Assembly: GCF_904067045.1 (NCBI RefSeq)
Contig: NZ_CAJFDC010000036.1
Location: 62,001 to 126,000, forward strand
Direction: 5' to 3'
Length of the DNA stretch: 64,000 nt
DNA from: Pseudomonas sp. FEN
GTDB lineage: Bacteria > Pseudomonadota > Gammaproteobacteria > Pseudomonadales > Pseudomonadaceae
Below, in pieces: positions 9,003 through 17,927 of this stretch; the first letter of the stretch is position 1, and each line of letters starts with the position of its first letter. The translations under genes and the position numbers were made by a program. Under the pieces are notes generated by a model. The model had not been told where the DNA came from and searched no databases. It saw only the letters and a list, made by a program, of their open reading frames with translations.

Positions 9003-10442
9003 ATGGATTATTTTGGCCCGCATATTTTCGGCTACCTGATTGCCCTGATTCATTCCCTTGGCCTGATCGCCGCCATCCACGCCGTGTTGACCGTGCGCAC
9101 CGCCCAAGGCGCAATCGCCTGGGCCTTGTCGTTGATGTTCATCCCTTACCTGACCCTGATTCCCTACCTGGTCTTCGGCCGGAGCACCTTCGACGCCTAT
9201 ATCAAGGCCAGGCGCCAGGCCAACGTGGAAATGCGCAAGGCCATCGCCGACCTGAACTGGCGTCCCTGGGTCGAAGAAGCCCTGGCCGCGCGCGGTTCCC
9301 AGGCCTATGCGTCGCTGCGGGCCATGCCGAAACTGGGCCGCACGCCGTGCCTGGCCAATAACCAGGTGCTGTTGCTGATCAATGGCGAAGCGACCTTCGA
9401 GGCGATTTTCCAGGCCATCGACCAGGCTCGGGAAGCGGTTCTGGTGCAGTTTTTCATTATTCACGACGACCAGCTCGGCCGACGGCTGCAGAAAAAACTG
9501 CTGGAAAAGGCCGCCGCGGGCGTAGCGGTCTATGTGTTGTACGACCGGATCGGCAGCCATGCCCTGCCCCGCGAGTATGTCGATATCTTGCGCGAGGGCG
9601 GTGTGCAGATCCGCGCATTCGCCACCCGCAGCGGTTGGCTGAACCGGTTCCAGGTGAATTTCCGTAACCATCGCAAGATGGTGGTGATCGACGGCCTGGT
9701 GGGCTTCGTCGGCGGGCACAACGTCGGCGACGAGTACCTGGGAACCATGCCGCCGCTGTCGCCCTGGCGCGATACCCATGTGCAGGTGAATGGCCCAGTG
9801 GTCACCAGCTTGCAGGAATCGTTCGCCGAAGACTGGTTCTGGGTCTCGCGAAAGTTGCCGCCGCTGATCCTGCCGGAATCCTACCCGGACGACGGCGTGC
9901 TCTGCCAGTTGCTTGCCAGCGGCCCGGCCGACCCGATGGAAACCTGTTCGCTGTTCTTCGTCGAAGCCATTCACGCGGCCCGGGAACGGGTCTGGATCAC
10001 CAGCCCCTACTTCATCCCGGATGAAGCGGTGTTCGCCGCCCTGCGCCTGGCGGTACTGCGCGGCGTGGATGTGCGCCTACTGCTGCCGTCACGCCCCGAC
10101 CACCGCGTCGTCTACGCCGCCTCCAGCCTGTACGCCTTCGAAGCGGTACGCGCCGGTGTACGGGTGTTTCGCTATCGCCCCGGCTTCCTGCATCAGAAGG
10201 TCGTGCTGGTGGACAACGAAATCAGCGCCATCGGCAGTGCGAACCTGGACAATCGCTCGTTCCGGCTGAATTTCGAACTGATGCTGCTGACCGTGGACGA
10301 AACCTTCGCCGGGGAAGTGGAACAGATGCTCGAGCAGGACTTCGCCTTGGCCCATGAAGTGGCCAAGGACGAAAACCGGAAAACCCATCGCCTGCAACAG
10401 CTCGGCATGCGGGTCGCCCGGTTGATCTCGCCGATTTTGTAG
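9003..10442 (+). CDS. clsA: Cardiolipin synthase A
   Basis: 479 aa, the normal length for ClsA. Two N-terminal membrane segments (about residues 5-25 and 36-58) precede two phospholipase-D HKD motifs: HRKMVVIDG from His223 and HQKVVLVDN from His397, followed by SANLDNRSF. The enzyme condenses two phosphatidylglycerols to cardiolipin at the inner membrane. It stands alone, with the DUF3617 gene divergent on its left and cyclopropane synthase convergent on its right. Confidence 0.95.
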   Translation: MDYFGPHIFGYLIALIHSLGLIAAIHAVLTVRTAQGAIAWALSLMFIPYLTLIPYLVFGRSTFDAYIKARRQANVEMRKAIADLNWRPWVEEALAARGSQAYASLRAMPKLGRTPCLANNQVLLLINGEATFEAIFQAIDQAREAVLVQFFIIHDDQLGRRLQKKLLEKAAAGVAVYVLYDRIGSHALPREYVDILREGGVQIRAFATRSGWLNRFQVNFRNHRKMVVIDGLVGFVGGHNVGDEYLGTMPPLSPWRDTHVQVNGPVVTSLQESFAEDWFWVSRKLPPLILPESYPDDGVLCQLLASGPADPMETCSLFFVEAIHAARERVWITSPYFIPDEAVFAALRLAVLRGVDVRLLLPSRPDHRVVYAASSLYAFEAVRAGVRVFRYRPGFLHQKVVLVDNEISAIGSANLDNRSFRLNFELMLLTVDETFAGEVEQMLEQDFALAHEVAKDENRKTHRLQQLGMRVARLISPIL

Positions 10443-10608
10443 GCTGGCATGAAGGATAAGCTCCAGAGACTTGCGGGATCGCTCTGAAGCCATGGCGTCC
10501 CCCTTCTCCGAGGGGCCGCCCTCCGACCAGAGCATTCCTCCCCAGCACGGCAGCTTCCGCCGGGAGAGAAATGCCATGGCGACCCGCCGCCGATCCAGTG
10601 GCAGGTCC

Positions 10609-11793
10609 TCAGCGATAGATATCCTCGCGAGTCCAGGGCAGGTTGTGACTGCCGTCGGCAAAGGGTTTCACCGCCAGGATCTGGTGCAGGTTGATCCAAC
10701 CTTTTTTAAAGGCGTAGGCGCAACCGGCCAGATATAGCCGCCAGATCCGCAGGGCTCGTTCCGGCACCTCGCGGCCCGCCGCCTCCAGGTTGTTTTCCAG
10801 ACGCTGGCTCCACTGATCCAAGGTCCGCGCGTAATGCAGGCGCAGGCTCTCCACATCGACTACTTCCAGGCCGGCCTCGCTGATTTGCGCGGAGATCATC
10901 GCCAGATGTGGCAACTCACCATTAGGGAACACATAGCGATCGATAAAGTCGCCGGCACCGCGTCCCACCGGGCGCCCGTCGGTGTACTTGGCGGTAATCC
11001 CATGGTTCATCACCAGGCCGCCTTCGCGCACGGCACCGAACAGGATCTCACAGTACTGCTTGAGGTTGGCATGGCCGACATGCTCGAACATGCCGACGCT
11101 GACCACCTTGTCAAAGCGACCGTCCTGGGGCAAATCGCGATAATCGAGCAGTTGCAGATCGACCTTGTCTTGCAGGCCCTCGGCGGCGACCCGTTCCTTC
11201 GCCAGCGCCAGCTGTTCCTTGCTCAGGGTGATACCGAACACCTTGACCCCGAACTCCCGGGCCGCATAGCGAGCCAGCCCGCCCCAACCGCAGCCGACAT
11301 CCAGCAGGTACTCGCCGGGCTGCAGGCGCAATTTTCGACACAGGTGGCGGAACTTGGCTTGCTGGGCCTCTTCGAGGGTCGCATCGTCACGTTCGAAGTA
11401 GGCACAGGAATAGACCATGTCGCGGTCCAGCCAGAGCTGGTAGAAAGCGTTGGAAAGGTCGTAATGGTAGGAGATGGAGGCAGCGTCGGTTTCCTTGTCG
11501 TGGGCCAGTCGCGGCGGCGGATTGTCCCCTTCATCCTCCAGCAACGCCTGGCTCAGTTCGTCGCAGACACGCACGACGTCGCTGATCGATCCCTCGAGCT
11601 CCAGTTTCCCTTCGACAAAGGCACTGCCCAGCAGGTCCAGCGTGGGTTGTGTGAACTGCGCGACCAACTGTGGGTCCTTCACAATGATCGTGACACTGGG
11701 CATCGGCCCGAGATTGATTTCGTGGCCGTCCCAGAGTCTCAGGCGAAGCGGTAGCTGAAGATTCTGTAAGGCCGGTGGAAGTTGCGCGAGCAT
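10609..11793 (-). CDS. cfaB: Cyclopropane-fatty-acyl-phospholipid synthase
   Basis: 394 aa. It has an N-terminal lipid-binding part and a SAM-dependent methyltransferase core with motif I (LLDVGCGWGGLARYA, residues 163-177). It adds a methylene from SAM to cis double bonds in membrane lipids. Pseudomonas has more than one cfa paralogue; the cfaB label is by resemblance to the stress-type enzyme and is not certain. The start at 11793 has a strong AAGGGGG ribosome-binding site. A 12-bp palindrome lies 18 bp upstream of the start, and the region beyond has a TATAG/CTATGATC stretch that could be an RpoS-type promoter. Confidence 0.93.
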   Translation of the reverse strand: MLAQLPPALQNLQLPLRLRLWDGHEINLGPMPSVTIIVKDPQLVAQFTQPTLDLLGSAFVEGKLELEGSISDVVRVCDELSQALLEDEGDNPPPRLAHDKETDAASISYHYDLSNAFYQLWLDRDMVYSCAYFERDDATLEEAQQAKFRHLCRKLRLQPGEYLLDVGCGWGGLARYAAREFGVKVFGITLSKEQLALAKERVAAEGLQDKVDLQLLDYRDLPQDGRFDKVVSVGMFEHVGHANLKQYCEILFGAVREGGLVMNHGITAKYTDGRPVGRGAGDFIDRYVFPNGELPHLAMISAQISEAGLEVVDVESLRLHYARTLDQWSQRLENNLEAAGREVPERALRIWRLYLAGCAYAFKKGWINLHQILAVKPFADGSHNLPWTREDIYR

Positions 11794-11810
11794 GAGTAAT
11801 CCCCCTTGTT

Positions 11811-11822
11811 TCAGACGTCTGA
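11811..11822. promoter_or_regulatory. 12-bp palindrome upstream of the cyclopropane synthase gene
   Basis: TCAGACGTCTGA is a perfect palindrome just upstream of the cfaB ribosome-binding site. Similar but imperfect AGACGTC words lie at 8902-8908 and near 14086. It may be an operator or chance; no regulator can be named. Confidence 0.3.
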
Positions 11823-11914
11823 ATTAAGGGTAGCGCATTCACCGGAACTGTCAGCCTATAAAGATCATAGACTCTAACTATAGGTTTTGCCCGACAGCGC
11901 CCTGGTGGGGTGCG

Positions 11915-12706
11915 TCAAAGAGTGCGGCATTGGCCGACCAGACCATCGTTCACCCACTGTTTGAGCCAACTGACCGCTTGCAAGGGCGCGCCCTCTCCGA
12001 AAGTGTCCGCCAGTTCGACGCACAGCTCGGCAAAACTCCAACCATCCCGCACCATACCGTCCAGGGCGCGAGCTTCCGCCGGCTCGAGGCTGCGATACTG
12101 GCAGACCAGGCCCGCACGCCAGACCAGGCAGACCTGCGGCTGTCGCAGTTCGAGACTGCCGGGCAATGGTACTTCGGCCTTCACCGCTCGCCACATCGCC
12201 AGGCTGTTGAACCGGCCACTGAGCCACTGGACGCTAGGCACCAGCTCCAACCGCAGCGTCGGCCAGGCCTCGAGCGGCAAGCTGGCCATCTCTTCCAGGG
12301 TCAGGGGCACGCCCGGCAAGGCATCGAAAGCCAGGGTAAAGGCCCACTCCAGGCGAATCAGTTCCGCCAGAGGCAGACCCTGGGCCGGCACCAGATGGCG
12401 CCGGACAAAAGCTTCGAAGCCAGCCCCCAGCCAGCGCAGGCTGTAATGCGACGATGGGCATTCACGCAGGTACGCGGCGCTCAACGCATCGAATTCAGCG
12501 TCACCCAGCCAGTGCCAGACCGTGGGAAAGTCGCCGCGCAGGGCTTCCTGCAAACGGGCCCGGTAGGCGTTGTGGTAGATGGCCAGGCCGGTCTCGACAT
12601 CCAGGGTCGGCCCACCGATCAGGCTGGCGCCCAATGCCGCGTCGGCCGTGATGCCCTCCCCCAGCAGATAACGTTCAAAGGCCAACTGCCAGTCGCTCAG
12701 GCGCAT
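11915..12706 (-). CDS. bufC: BufC/HvfC-like DUF2063 protein of the bufferin operon
   Basis: 263 aa. It starts MRLSDWQLAFERYLLGEG, typical of the DUF2063 putative DNA-binding domain family (HvfC/BufC). The family partners DUF692 enzymes and is thought to help them bind the precursor peptide. The gene overlaps the end of bufB by 10 bp and is the last gene of the bufA2-bufB-bufC unit. No DoxX-type fourth gene follows; the next gene on this strand is cfaB, about 120 bp on. Confidence 0.85.
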   Translation of the reverse strand: MRLSDWQLAFERYLLGEGITADAALGASLIGGPTLDVETGLAIYHNAYRARLQEALRGDFPTVWHWLGDAEFDALSAAYLRECPSSHYSLRWLGAGFEAFVRRHLVPAQGLPLAELIRLEWAFTLAFDALPGVPLTLEEMASLPLEAWPTLRLELVPSVQWLSGRFNSLAMWRAVKAEVPLPGSLELRQPQVCLVWRAGLVCQYRSLEPAEARALDGMVRDGWSFAELCVELADTFGEGAPLQAVSWLKQWVNDGLVGQCRTL

Positions 12707-13542
12707 AACGACCTCCGGGCCAGGGCAACCCGGCCCAGTTCGCGGGCCTTGGCCAGTTCATCCATCAGCTCGGCCAGCGGCGGGAAGTGATCGTCGCGTT
12801 CCAGCAAAGTCGCCACCGGGCCCAGGTGTTCGAGGGTCTGCTGATAGAGCGCCCAGACCGGATCAGCGACCGGATGATCATGGGTGTCGATCACGTAGTC
12901 GCCATAATCGGCATGCCCGGCCAGGTGCAATTGACGGATCTTCCGCGCGGGCAGGCTGCGAATAAAGGTCCAGGGATCAAAACCGTGATTGCGCGCGCTG
13001 ACATAGACATTGTTCACATCCAGCAACAGCTCGCAGTCGCTCAGGCGGCTCAGGGCTTCGAGAAACTCCCATTCGGAGAACTCATCGGTCGCGACCCGCA
13101 CATAACTGGAGACATTCTCCAGCACCAGCGGTTGTTGCAGCACGTCCTGCACCTGGCGGACACGGGCCGCGACGTAATACAGGCTTTCTTCGGTATACGG
13201 CAGCGGCAGCAAGTCATGCAATTGATGAGCGTTGCCGCGGCTCCAGCACAGATGATCGGAAATCCACGCCGGTTTGATCCGTGCGGCCAGCCGTCGGAGC
13301 TGTTCGAGGTATTGCCTGTCCAGTTCATGGGGCCCGCCGATGGACAGCGACACACCATGCATCACCAGCGGATACCGCTCGGCAATGGCATCCAGGTAAT
13401 ACAGCGCCTTGCCGCCCTGGACCAGATAGTTCTCGGAAACGATCTCGAACCAGTCCACCGCGGGCGACTGTTCGAGGATTTCCTGATGATAGTGACTGCG
13501 CAACCCCAGGCCATAGCCCAGGCAGGTATGGGAAACTGACAT
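12697..13542 (-). CDS. bufB: BufB, DUF692 multinuclear iron oxygenase
   Basis: 281 aa, full length for the DUF692 (MNIO) family. It has the family's TIM-barrel hallmarks: GLGLRSHYHQ near the N-terminus, DWFEIVSENY, MHGVSLSIGG, WISDHLCWSR, LENVSSY, LLLDVNNVYVSARNHG and QLHLAGH. Such enzymes use an iron cluster to modify Cys residues of small precursor peptides. In bufferins, Cys is converted to 5-thiooxazole, which binds copper. Its substrate here is very probably the BufA2 peptide encoded just upstream (13612-13863). Confidence 0.92.
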   Translation of the reverse strand: MSVSHTCLGYGLGLRSHYHQEILEQSPAVDWFEIVSENYLVQGGKALYYLDAIAERYPLVMHGVSLSIGGPHELDRQYLEQLRRLAARIKPAWISDHLCWSRGNAHQLHDLLPLPYTEESLYYVAARVRQVQDVLQQPLVLENVSSYVRVATDEFSEWEFLEALSRLSDCELLLDVNNVYVSARNHGFDPWTFIRSLPARKIRQLHLAGHADYGDYVIDTHDHPVADPVWALYQQTLEHLGPVATLLERDDHFPPLAELMDELAKARELGRVALARRSLCA

Positions 13543-13611
13543 ACTGGACTCCTTGCGAAAGTGTCCGCAGCGACATGGGCACTGGCCGCTGCGGGAGCAC
13601 TCGGGTGTCGG

Positions 13612-13863
13612 TTACTCGCCGACTTTGCCACCCGCTTTGTCACAAGCAGCCTGGGTCATGGCCTTGAAGCCCTGGCCTTTACAGGAGCCCATGCCTTTGC
13701 AGGCGTGGTCCTTGGTCTTGCAGTCATTCTGGCCTTTGCAAGCATTGACGCCGTAGCAGTGAACCTGGGCATCGGCGGCCGACGCCTGGGTGACGACACC
13801 GGCGAACAGAGTGGCGGCGGCGAGAGCGAGCGCGGCACCAGCAGCGGCGGTTTTGATCGACAT
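13612..13863 (-). CDS. bufA2: BufA2-type bufferin precursor (periplasmic metal-binding RiPP)
   Basis: 83 aa. The long signal peptide (about residues 1-30, cleaved after ASA) is followed by a short Cys- and Lys-rich core with six Cys at 36, 42, 48, 55, 61 and 74. Three of them lie in CKG repeats (ACKGQNDCKTKDHACKGMG). This pattern, starting HCYGVNACKG, is that of BufA2 bufferins, copper-buffering peptides matured by a DUF692 enzyme in the cytoplasm and exported by Sec. The gene is the first of its operon, 69 bp before bufB. Which Cys are modified cannot be told from sequence. Confidence 0.88.
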   Translation of the reverse strand: MSIKTAAAGAALALAAATLFAGVVTQASAADAQVHCYGVNACKGQNDCKTKDHACKGMGSCKGQGFKAMTQAACDKAGGKVGE

Positions 13864-14489
13864 GGTTGTTATCCTCGAAGTGCGTTAGGGGTATCGGTCC
13901 GAACCGAATGTTCAGTCTCGACATGGCACTAGAGAGCGGTCGATGCCGCCCGTTACAGACCGTTGCAAATATTTTTGAAAATAGAGCCTCACCCGCGGCA
14001 GTACCGAGCGGTTGCTCCTGCGGGGGTATGATGTCTGGTTGAAGTATTACGCTACTGCATAACAGAAGTGCCAAAACAAGGAACAATGAAAACGACGTCT
14101 GAACGACTTATCCCTGTATATAAATTAACCCGACAATACAGAAAACACTGACATTGTTTTATCTGACATCCCACTACTCGAAATAACCAGAAAAACTACC
14201 GCTCACCAATGCCGTGCTCATGTAACAAAATTCAACATCTGCGTGGCTTGATTGGCGTCCTGGCAATGACTAACATCCCCTGACTTTAAATATCCCTTGC
14301 CCGCTCATTAAAAAGCCTCGCAACTCCCAATATTGAAAAGCGTCCGTCAACGGTTCCGCACCGCGCCAAAACCGTTGAATAGACGGCTCGAGATCCTGAA
14401 AGTCCTATTTGTCCTCGTGCGCTTTCAAACACCGCGAAGGCAGATAAATTATAACTATATGCCCCACCCTTAAAACACTTGACCCCTTT
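13864..14489. other. Long AT-rich intergenic region upstream of bufA2
   Basis: No convincing gene is seen here. On the minus strand a GTAAC word (13952-13956) about 90 bp before bufA2 could be the -35 part of an extracytoplasmic sigma factor promoter, as in other bufferin operons, but this is only suggestive. From about 14040 the base composition turns AT-rich, and short open frames there have no recognisable product or ribosome-binding site. Confidence 0.4.
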
Positions 14490-14533
14490 GTGCGCGCCGC
14501 CGACTAATAACAGGCCCAACACTCGGCGCGCAC
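14490..14533 (+). promoter_or_regulatory. Hairpin in the leader of the 14554 gene
   Basis: GTGCGCGCCG (14490-14499) and CGGCGCGCAC (14524-14533) are exact 10-bp inverted repeats separated by 24 bases, 20 bp before the next start codon. There is no T-run, so it is not a plain terminator. It could be a leader structure or an inverted operator. Confidence 0.45.
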
Positions 14534-14553
14534 ACTTGAGCGACGGAGCCGCC

Positions 14554-14892
14554 ATGAGCCATACCTTGAGTGAATACCACTATTTCCAGCACCCACTGGG
14601 CACTGCTACTACTGCAGATACTTCCAGTTGCCTGACCATCAATCAGCCGGGCTCCCCCTTGGGCCTGAGCAACCTGCTGGATTTGATCAGTCACGAAATC
14701 AGCCGGGAAAACAATCAACAGATTCACCGACTCACCTTCAGAAGTGGCCAGACACTTTGCATAAAGGCCGACTCCCAGTGGATCACCGTCCGCGGACACC
14801 GGATCAATTTCCACGCCGACTCGACGTACCCCTACACCACCTTTCTGGAAGATCCGGCTCGACCGGGGAACAGCAGAAAGCCCTGCCGATGA
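14554..14892 (+). CDS. Hypothetical protein, 112 aa
   Basis: The start at 14554 has a CGGAG ribosome-binding site 6 bp upstream. The protein (MSHTLSEYHYFQHPLGTATT at its start) has no signal peptide or membrane segment; the middle resembles a soluble alpha/beta fold with alternating charged residues. I do not recognise the family. It lies 138 bp before the dihydrolipoamide dehydrogenase gene on the same strand. An opposite-strand frame over the same bases (14470-14919) looks like a shadow. Confidence 0.55.
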   Translation: MSHTLSEYHYFQHPLGTATTADTSSCLTINQPGSPLGLSNLLDLISHEISRENNQQIHRLTFRSGQTLCIKADSQWITVRGHRINFHADSTYPYTTFLEDPARPGNSRKPCR

Positions 14893-15030
14893 CGCGCTGC
14901 TTTCGAGACCCCTATTCACGCATGACGACTTGACCAGCCGTACCGCGCAGGAACAATATTACATCCATAATATTTTATCTCAGCGCTTTTTATCTTTTCC
15001 CTCAACCGGGTGTCTCGCAGGAGAGCAGTC

Positions 15031-16431
15031 ATGAGCAGTTACGACGTCATCATCATCGGCGGCGGACCGGGGGGCTACAACGCCGCCATCCGTGCCGGCC
15101 AGTTGGGCTTGAAGGCCGCCTGCGTGGAAGGCCGCGCCACCCTCGGCGGGACCTGCCTGAACGTCGGCTGCATGCCGTCCAAGGCCCTCCTCCACGCATC
15201 CGAACTCTATGAGGCGGCCACGGGCGGAGAGTTCGCCAACCTCGGGATCGAGGTCACGCCTGCTCTCAACCTCGCACAGATGATGAAACAGAAAGACCAG
15301 AGCGTGGCCGGACTGACCCAGGGCATCGAATATCTGTTCCGCAAGAACAAGGTCGAGTGGATCAAGGGCTGGGGACGAATCACCGGCCCCGGCAAGGTGC
15401 TGGTAAGCGCTGCCGACGGTAGCGAGACCCTCCTGCAGGCCAAGGACATCGTGATCGCCACCGGCTCCGAACCGATGCCGCTACCTGGTGTAAACATCGA
15501 CAACCGGCGCATCCTCGACTCCACCGGCGCGCTGTCGCTGCCCGAGGTCCCCAGGCATCTGGTGGTCATCGGTGCCGGCGTCATCGGCCTGGAATTGGGG
15601 TCGGTGTGGCGCCGGCTGGGGAGCCAGGTCACAGTGGTGGAATACCTGGACCGGATCTGCCCCGGCGTGGACCTGGAAGCCGGCAAGACCTTGCAGCGCT
15701 CACTGAGCAAACAAGGCATCCGTTTCCTGCTGGGCTCCAAGGTCACCCGCGCCACCAGCTCAGCGACCAATGTACAGTTGCACGTGGAGCCGGCGGCTGG
15801 CGGCGAAGCGCAGCTGATCGACGCCGATTACGTACTGGTGGCCATCGGTCGTCGTCCCTTTACCCAGGGGCTTGGCCTGGAAAGCGTCGGGCTTTGCACC
15901 GACCAGCGCGGCATGCTGGCCAACCAGGGCCATCGCACCGAGGCGGCGGGGATCTGGGTGATCGGCGATGTCACCAGTGGCCCGATGCTTGCCCACAAGG
16001 CCGAGGACGAAGCCATGGCCTGCATCGAGCAGATCGTCGGCAAGGCCGGTGAAGTCAATTACGCACTGATCCCCAGCGTGATCTACACCCGGCCGGAATT
16101 GGCCAGCGTCGGCAAGACCGAAGAGCAGCTCAAGGCCGAAGGTCGAGCCTACAAAGTCGGAAAATTCCCCTTCAGCGCCAACAGCCGGGCCAAGATCAAT
16201 CATGAGACCGAGGGTTTCGCCAAGGTCCTGGCCGACGAGCACAGCGACGAAGTCCTCGGCGTCCATCTGGTGGGGCCGAGTGTCAGTGAGATGATCGGTG
16301 AGTACTGCGTGGCCATGGAGTTTTCCGCCTCGGCCGAAGACATCGCCCTCACCTGCCACCCGCATCCGACCCGTTCCGAAGCCCTGCGCCAGGCGGCGAT
16401 GAACGTCGAAGGCCTGGCCACGCAGATCTGA
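15031..16431 (+). CDS. lpdA: Dihydrolipoamide dehydrogenase (stand-alone paralogue)
   Basis: 466 aa from ATG 15031, behind a CAGGAGA ribosome-binding site. The FAD motif is GGGPGGYNAAIRAG, the redox disulfide is GTCLNVGCMPSK (Cys42, Cys47), the NAD motif is GAGVIGLELGSVW, and the C-terminal active-site His lies in HPHPTRSEA. It reoxidises dihydrolipoamide of 2-oxoacid dehydrogenase or glycine-cleavage complexes, passing electrons to NAD. No E1 or E2 genes are beside it, so it is an extra copy like Lpd3 of P. aeruginosa. It ends 1 bp before the convergent Lrp-type regulator. Confidence 0.94.
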   Translation: MSSYDVIIIGGGPGGYNAAIRAGQLGLKAACVEGRATLGGTCLNVGCMPSKALLHASELYEAATGGEFANLGIEVTPALNLAQMMKQKDQSVAGLTQGIEYLFRKNKVEWIKGWGRITGPGKVLVSAADGSETLLQAKDIVIATGSEPMPLPGVNIDNRRILDSTGALSLPEVPRHLVVIGAGVIGLELGSVWRRLGSQVTVVEYLDRICPGVDLEAGKTLQRSLSKQGIRFLLGSKVTRATSSATNVQLHVEPAAGGEAQLIDADYVLVAIGRRPFTQGLGLESVGLCTDQRGMLANQGHRTEAAGIWVIGDVTSGPMLAHKAEDEAMACIEQIVGKAGEVNYALIPSVIYTRPELASVGKTEEQLKAEGRAYKVGKFPFSANSRAKINHETEGFAKVLADEHSDEVLGVHLVGPSVSEMIGEYCVAMEFSASAEDIALTCHPHPTRSEALRQAAMNVEGLATQI

Positions 16432-16432
16432 G

Positions 16433-16921
16433 TCAATCGGGCAGGTGGTTCAACGGCAGCGGTCCGGGCGCCTTTACCGCCTGGATCGCGAAGTTGCTGC
16501 GGATGTCACGCACACCGGGCAGGCGCAGCAATTCGCCATTGAGAAAACGCTCATAAGCCCGCAGGTCGGGCACCACCACTTGCAGCAGAAAGTCCGATTC
16601 GCCGGACACCAGGAACGCCGAGATTACCTGAGGCAAGGCCAGGACCGCCAAACGGAACGCTTCGGCCTCGGCCTCGTGGTGCCGCTCGACCTTGACCCCA
16701 ACGAACACAGTCAAACCCAGCCCGACTTCATCACGATCCAGGTTCACCTGGTAGCCGCGAATCACCCCCGCCTCCTCGAGCATGCGTACCCGCCGCAGGC
16801 ATGGCGACGCCGAGAGACCGATCTCGGCAGCCAGCTCGACATTGCTCAGGCGCCCGTCCCGTTGCAAGGCCGCGAGGATTTTACGGTCGTAGGCATCGAG
16901 TTTCATTTTTGGCATATCCAA
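16433..16921 (-). CDS. Lrp/AsnC family transcriptional regulator
   Basis: 162 aa; an internal start at 16906 (MKLDAYDRK) is possible. The N-terminal winged helix (LDAYDRKILAALQRDGRLSN) is followed by the RAM/AsnC ligand-binding domain (SGESDFLLQVVVPDL). Members bind amino acids and control their metabolism. It is divergent from the LysE-type exporter at 17050, about 130 bp away; this pairing is common for LysE genes and suggests it controls that exporter. Confidence 0.92.
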   Translation of the reverse strand: MDMPKMKLDAYDRKILAALQRDGRLSNVELAAEIGLSASPCLRRVRMLEEAGVIRGYQVNLDRDEVGLGLTVFVGVKVERHHEAEAEAFRLAVLALPQVISAFLVSGESDFLLQVVVPDLRAYERFLNGELLRLPGVRDIRSNFAIQAVKAPGPLPLNHLPD

Positions 16922-17049
16922 CTATCTATTTCGAGTGTATTGGCATGAAGTACCAATTCTAAGCCTTTCGCGCGTTGAATACGCAAGCACCTGCCCTGGC
17001 TTTCCGGCATAGACTTTTCTCCGTGAGCCCTCTTTGGAGAAACGGCAAG

Positions 17050-17673
17050 ATGCTCCTCTACCTGTTCGCATTGGCGATGGTTTATCTGCTTCCCGGCCCC
17101 GACATGATCCTGCTGCTGCAAACCGGCGCCCGCCATGGCCGCAGCCAGGCCCTGACCACCGCCCTGGGCCTGGGTATCGCCCGCGCCTGCCATGTGGCGC
17201 TTGCGGCCTTGGGTCTGGCGGCGCTGTTCAAGGCGGCACCGTGGACCTTCGACATGGTGCGTCTGGCCGGCGCCGCGTATCTATTGTGGATCGGCGCACG
17301 CATGCTGCGGCCCGGCTCGCTGGCGTTGTTGAGCGCCGGCCCCGAGGGAACCCAGCGTACCTTGAGTTGGCACGCCGCCTTGCGACAGGGCCTGCTCACC
17401 AACCTGCTGAACCCCAAGGCGCTGCTGTTCTGCTCGGTACTGCTACCGCAATTCATTGATGCCCAGGCCGGCCCGGTGGCCGCGCAGTTCCTCGGACTCG
17501 GCGTGACCCTGGTGGCGGTCGGGCTGCTGTTCGACAGCGGCTACGCCCTGGCCGGTGCGTGGATCGGCCAATGGCTGGACAAAAGCCCGCGGGTACAACG
17601 TCTACAGCAATGGCTGTTTGGTGGCCTGCTGATCGGCTTTGCCGTCAGATTGGCGTTTATCCAGCAAGCGTGA
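17050..17673 (+). CDS. LysE family amino-acid exporter
   Basis: 207 aa from ATG 17050, with GGAG 11 bp upstream. About six membrane segments. The family signature PGPDMILLLQTGARHGR lies in the first helix region, and NLLNPKALLFC in the middle is also typical. LysE/RhtB proteins export amino acids or their derivatives across the inner membrane. The Lrp-type regulator is divergent. The substrate is unknown. Confidence 0.92.
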   Translation: MLLYLFALAMVYLLPGPDMILLLQTGARHGRSQALTTALGLGIARACHVALAALGLAALFKAAPWTFDMVRLAGAAYLLWIGARMLRPGSLALLSAGPEGTQRTLSWHAALRQGLLTNLLNPKALLFCSVLLPQFIDAQAGPVAAQFLGLGVTLVAVGLLFDSGYALAGAWIGQWLDKSPRVQRLQQWLFGGLLIGFAVRLAFIQQA

Positions 17674-17731
17674 AGGCGCCCCTCTCGTCATCCCACGCCT
17701 GGCGCACCATCGCGGCACGACGCTGATCCCG

Positions 17732-17813
17732 CAAGAGCCGGCTTGCCGGCGATAGGGCCCTTGAGTCTTGCATCGTCTTCAAGGCCGTCATTGCCGGCAA
17801 GCCAGCTCACACA
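17732..17813. repeat. REP pair (REPIN-like)
   Basis: GAGCCGGCTTGCCGGCGATA near 17735 and the inverted ATTGCCGGCAAGCCAGCTCA near 17790 flank about 35 bp. This is the same REP family as at 3427 and 63582. Confidence 0.8.
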
Positions 17814-17927
17814 GGAGGTGTTCCATCGGGGTGCAACGTTCCGCAAAAGAAACTCCGTTAGCAGGTGAGCCGACGGCGTTTTTCTTATACATTTTGCCTT
17901 CTACTTCCACAGACAAGTTTTCCAACC

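Noticed and set aside
14470-14919. 149-codon minus-strand frame over the 14554 gene
   Set aside because: It has no ribosome-binding site and overlaps the plus-strand gene that has one; taken as a shadow.
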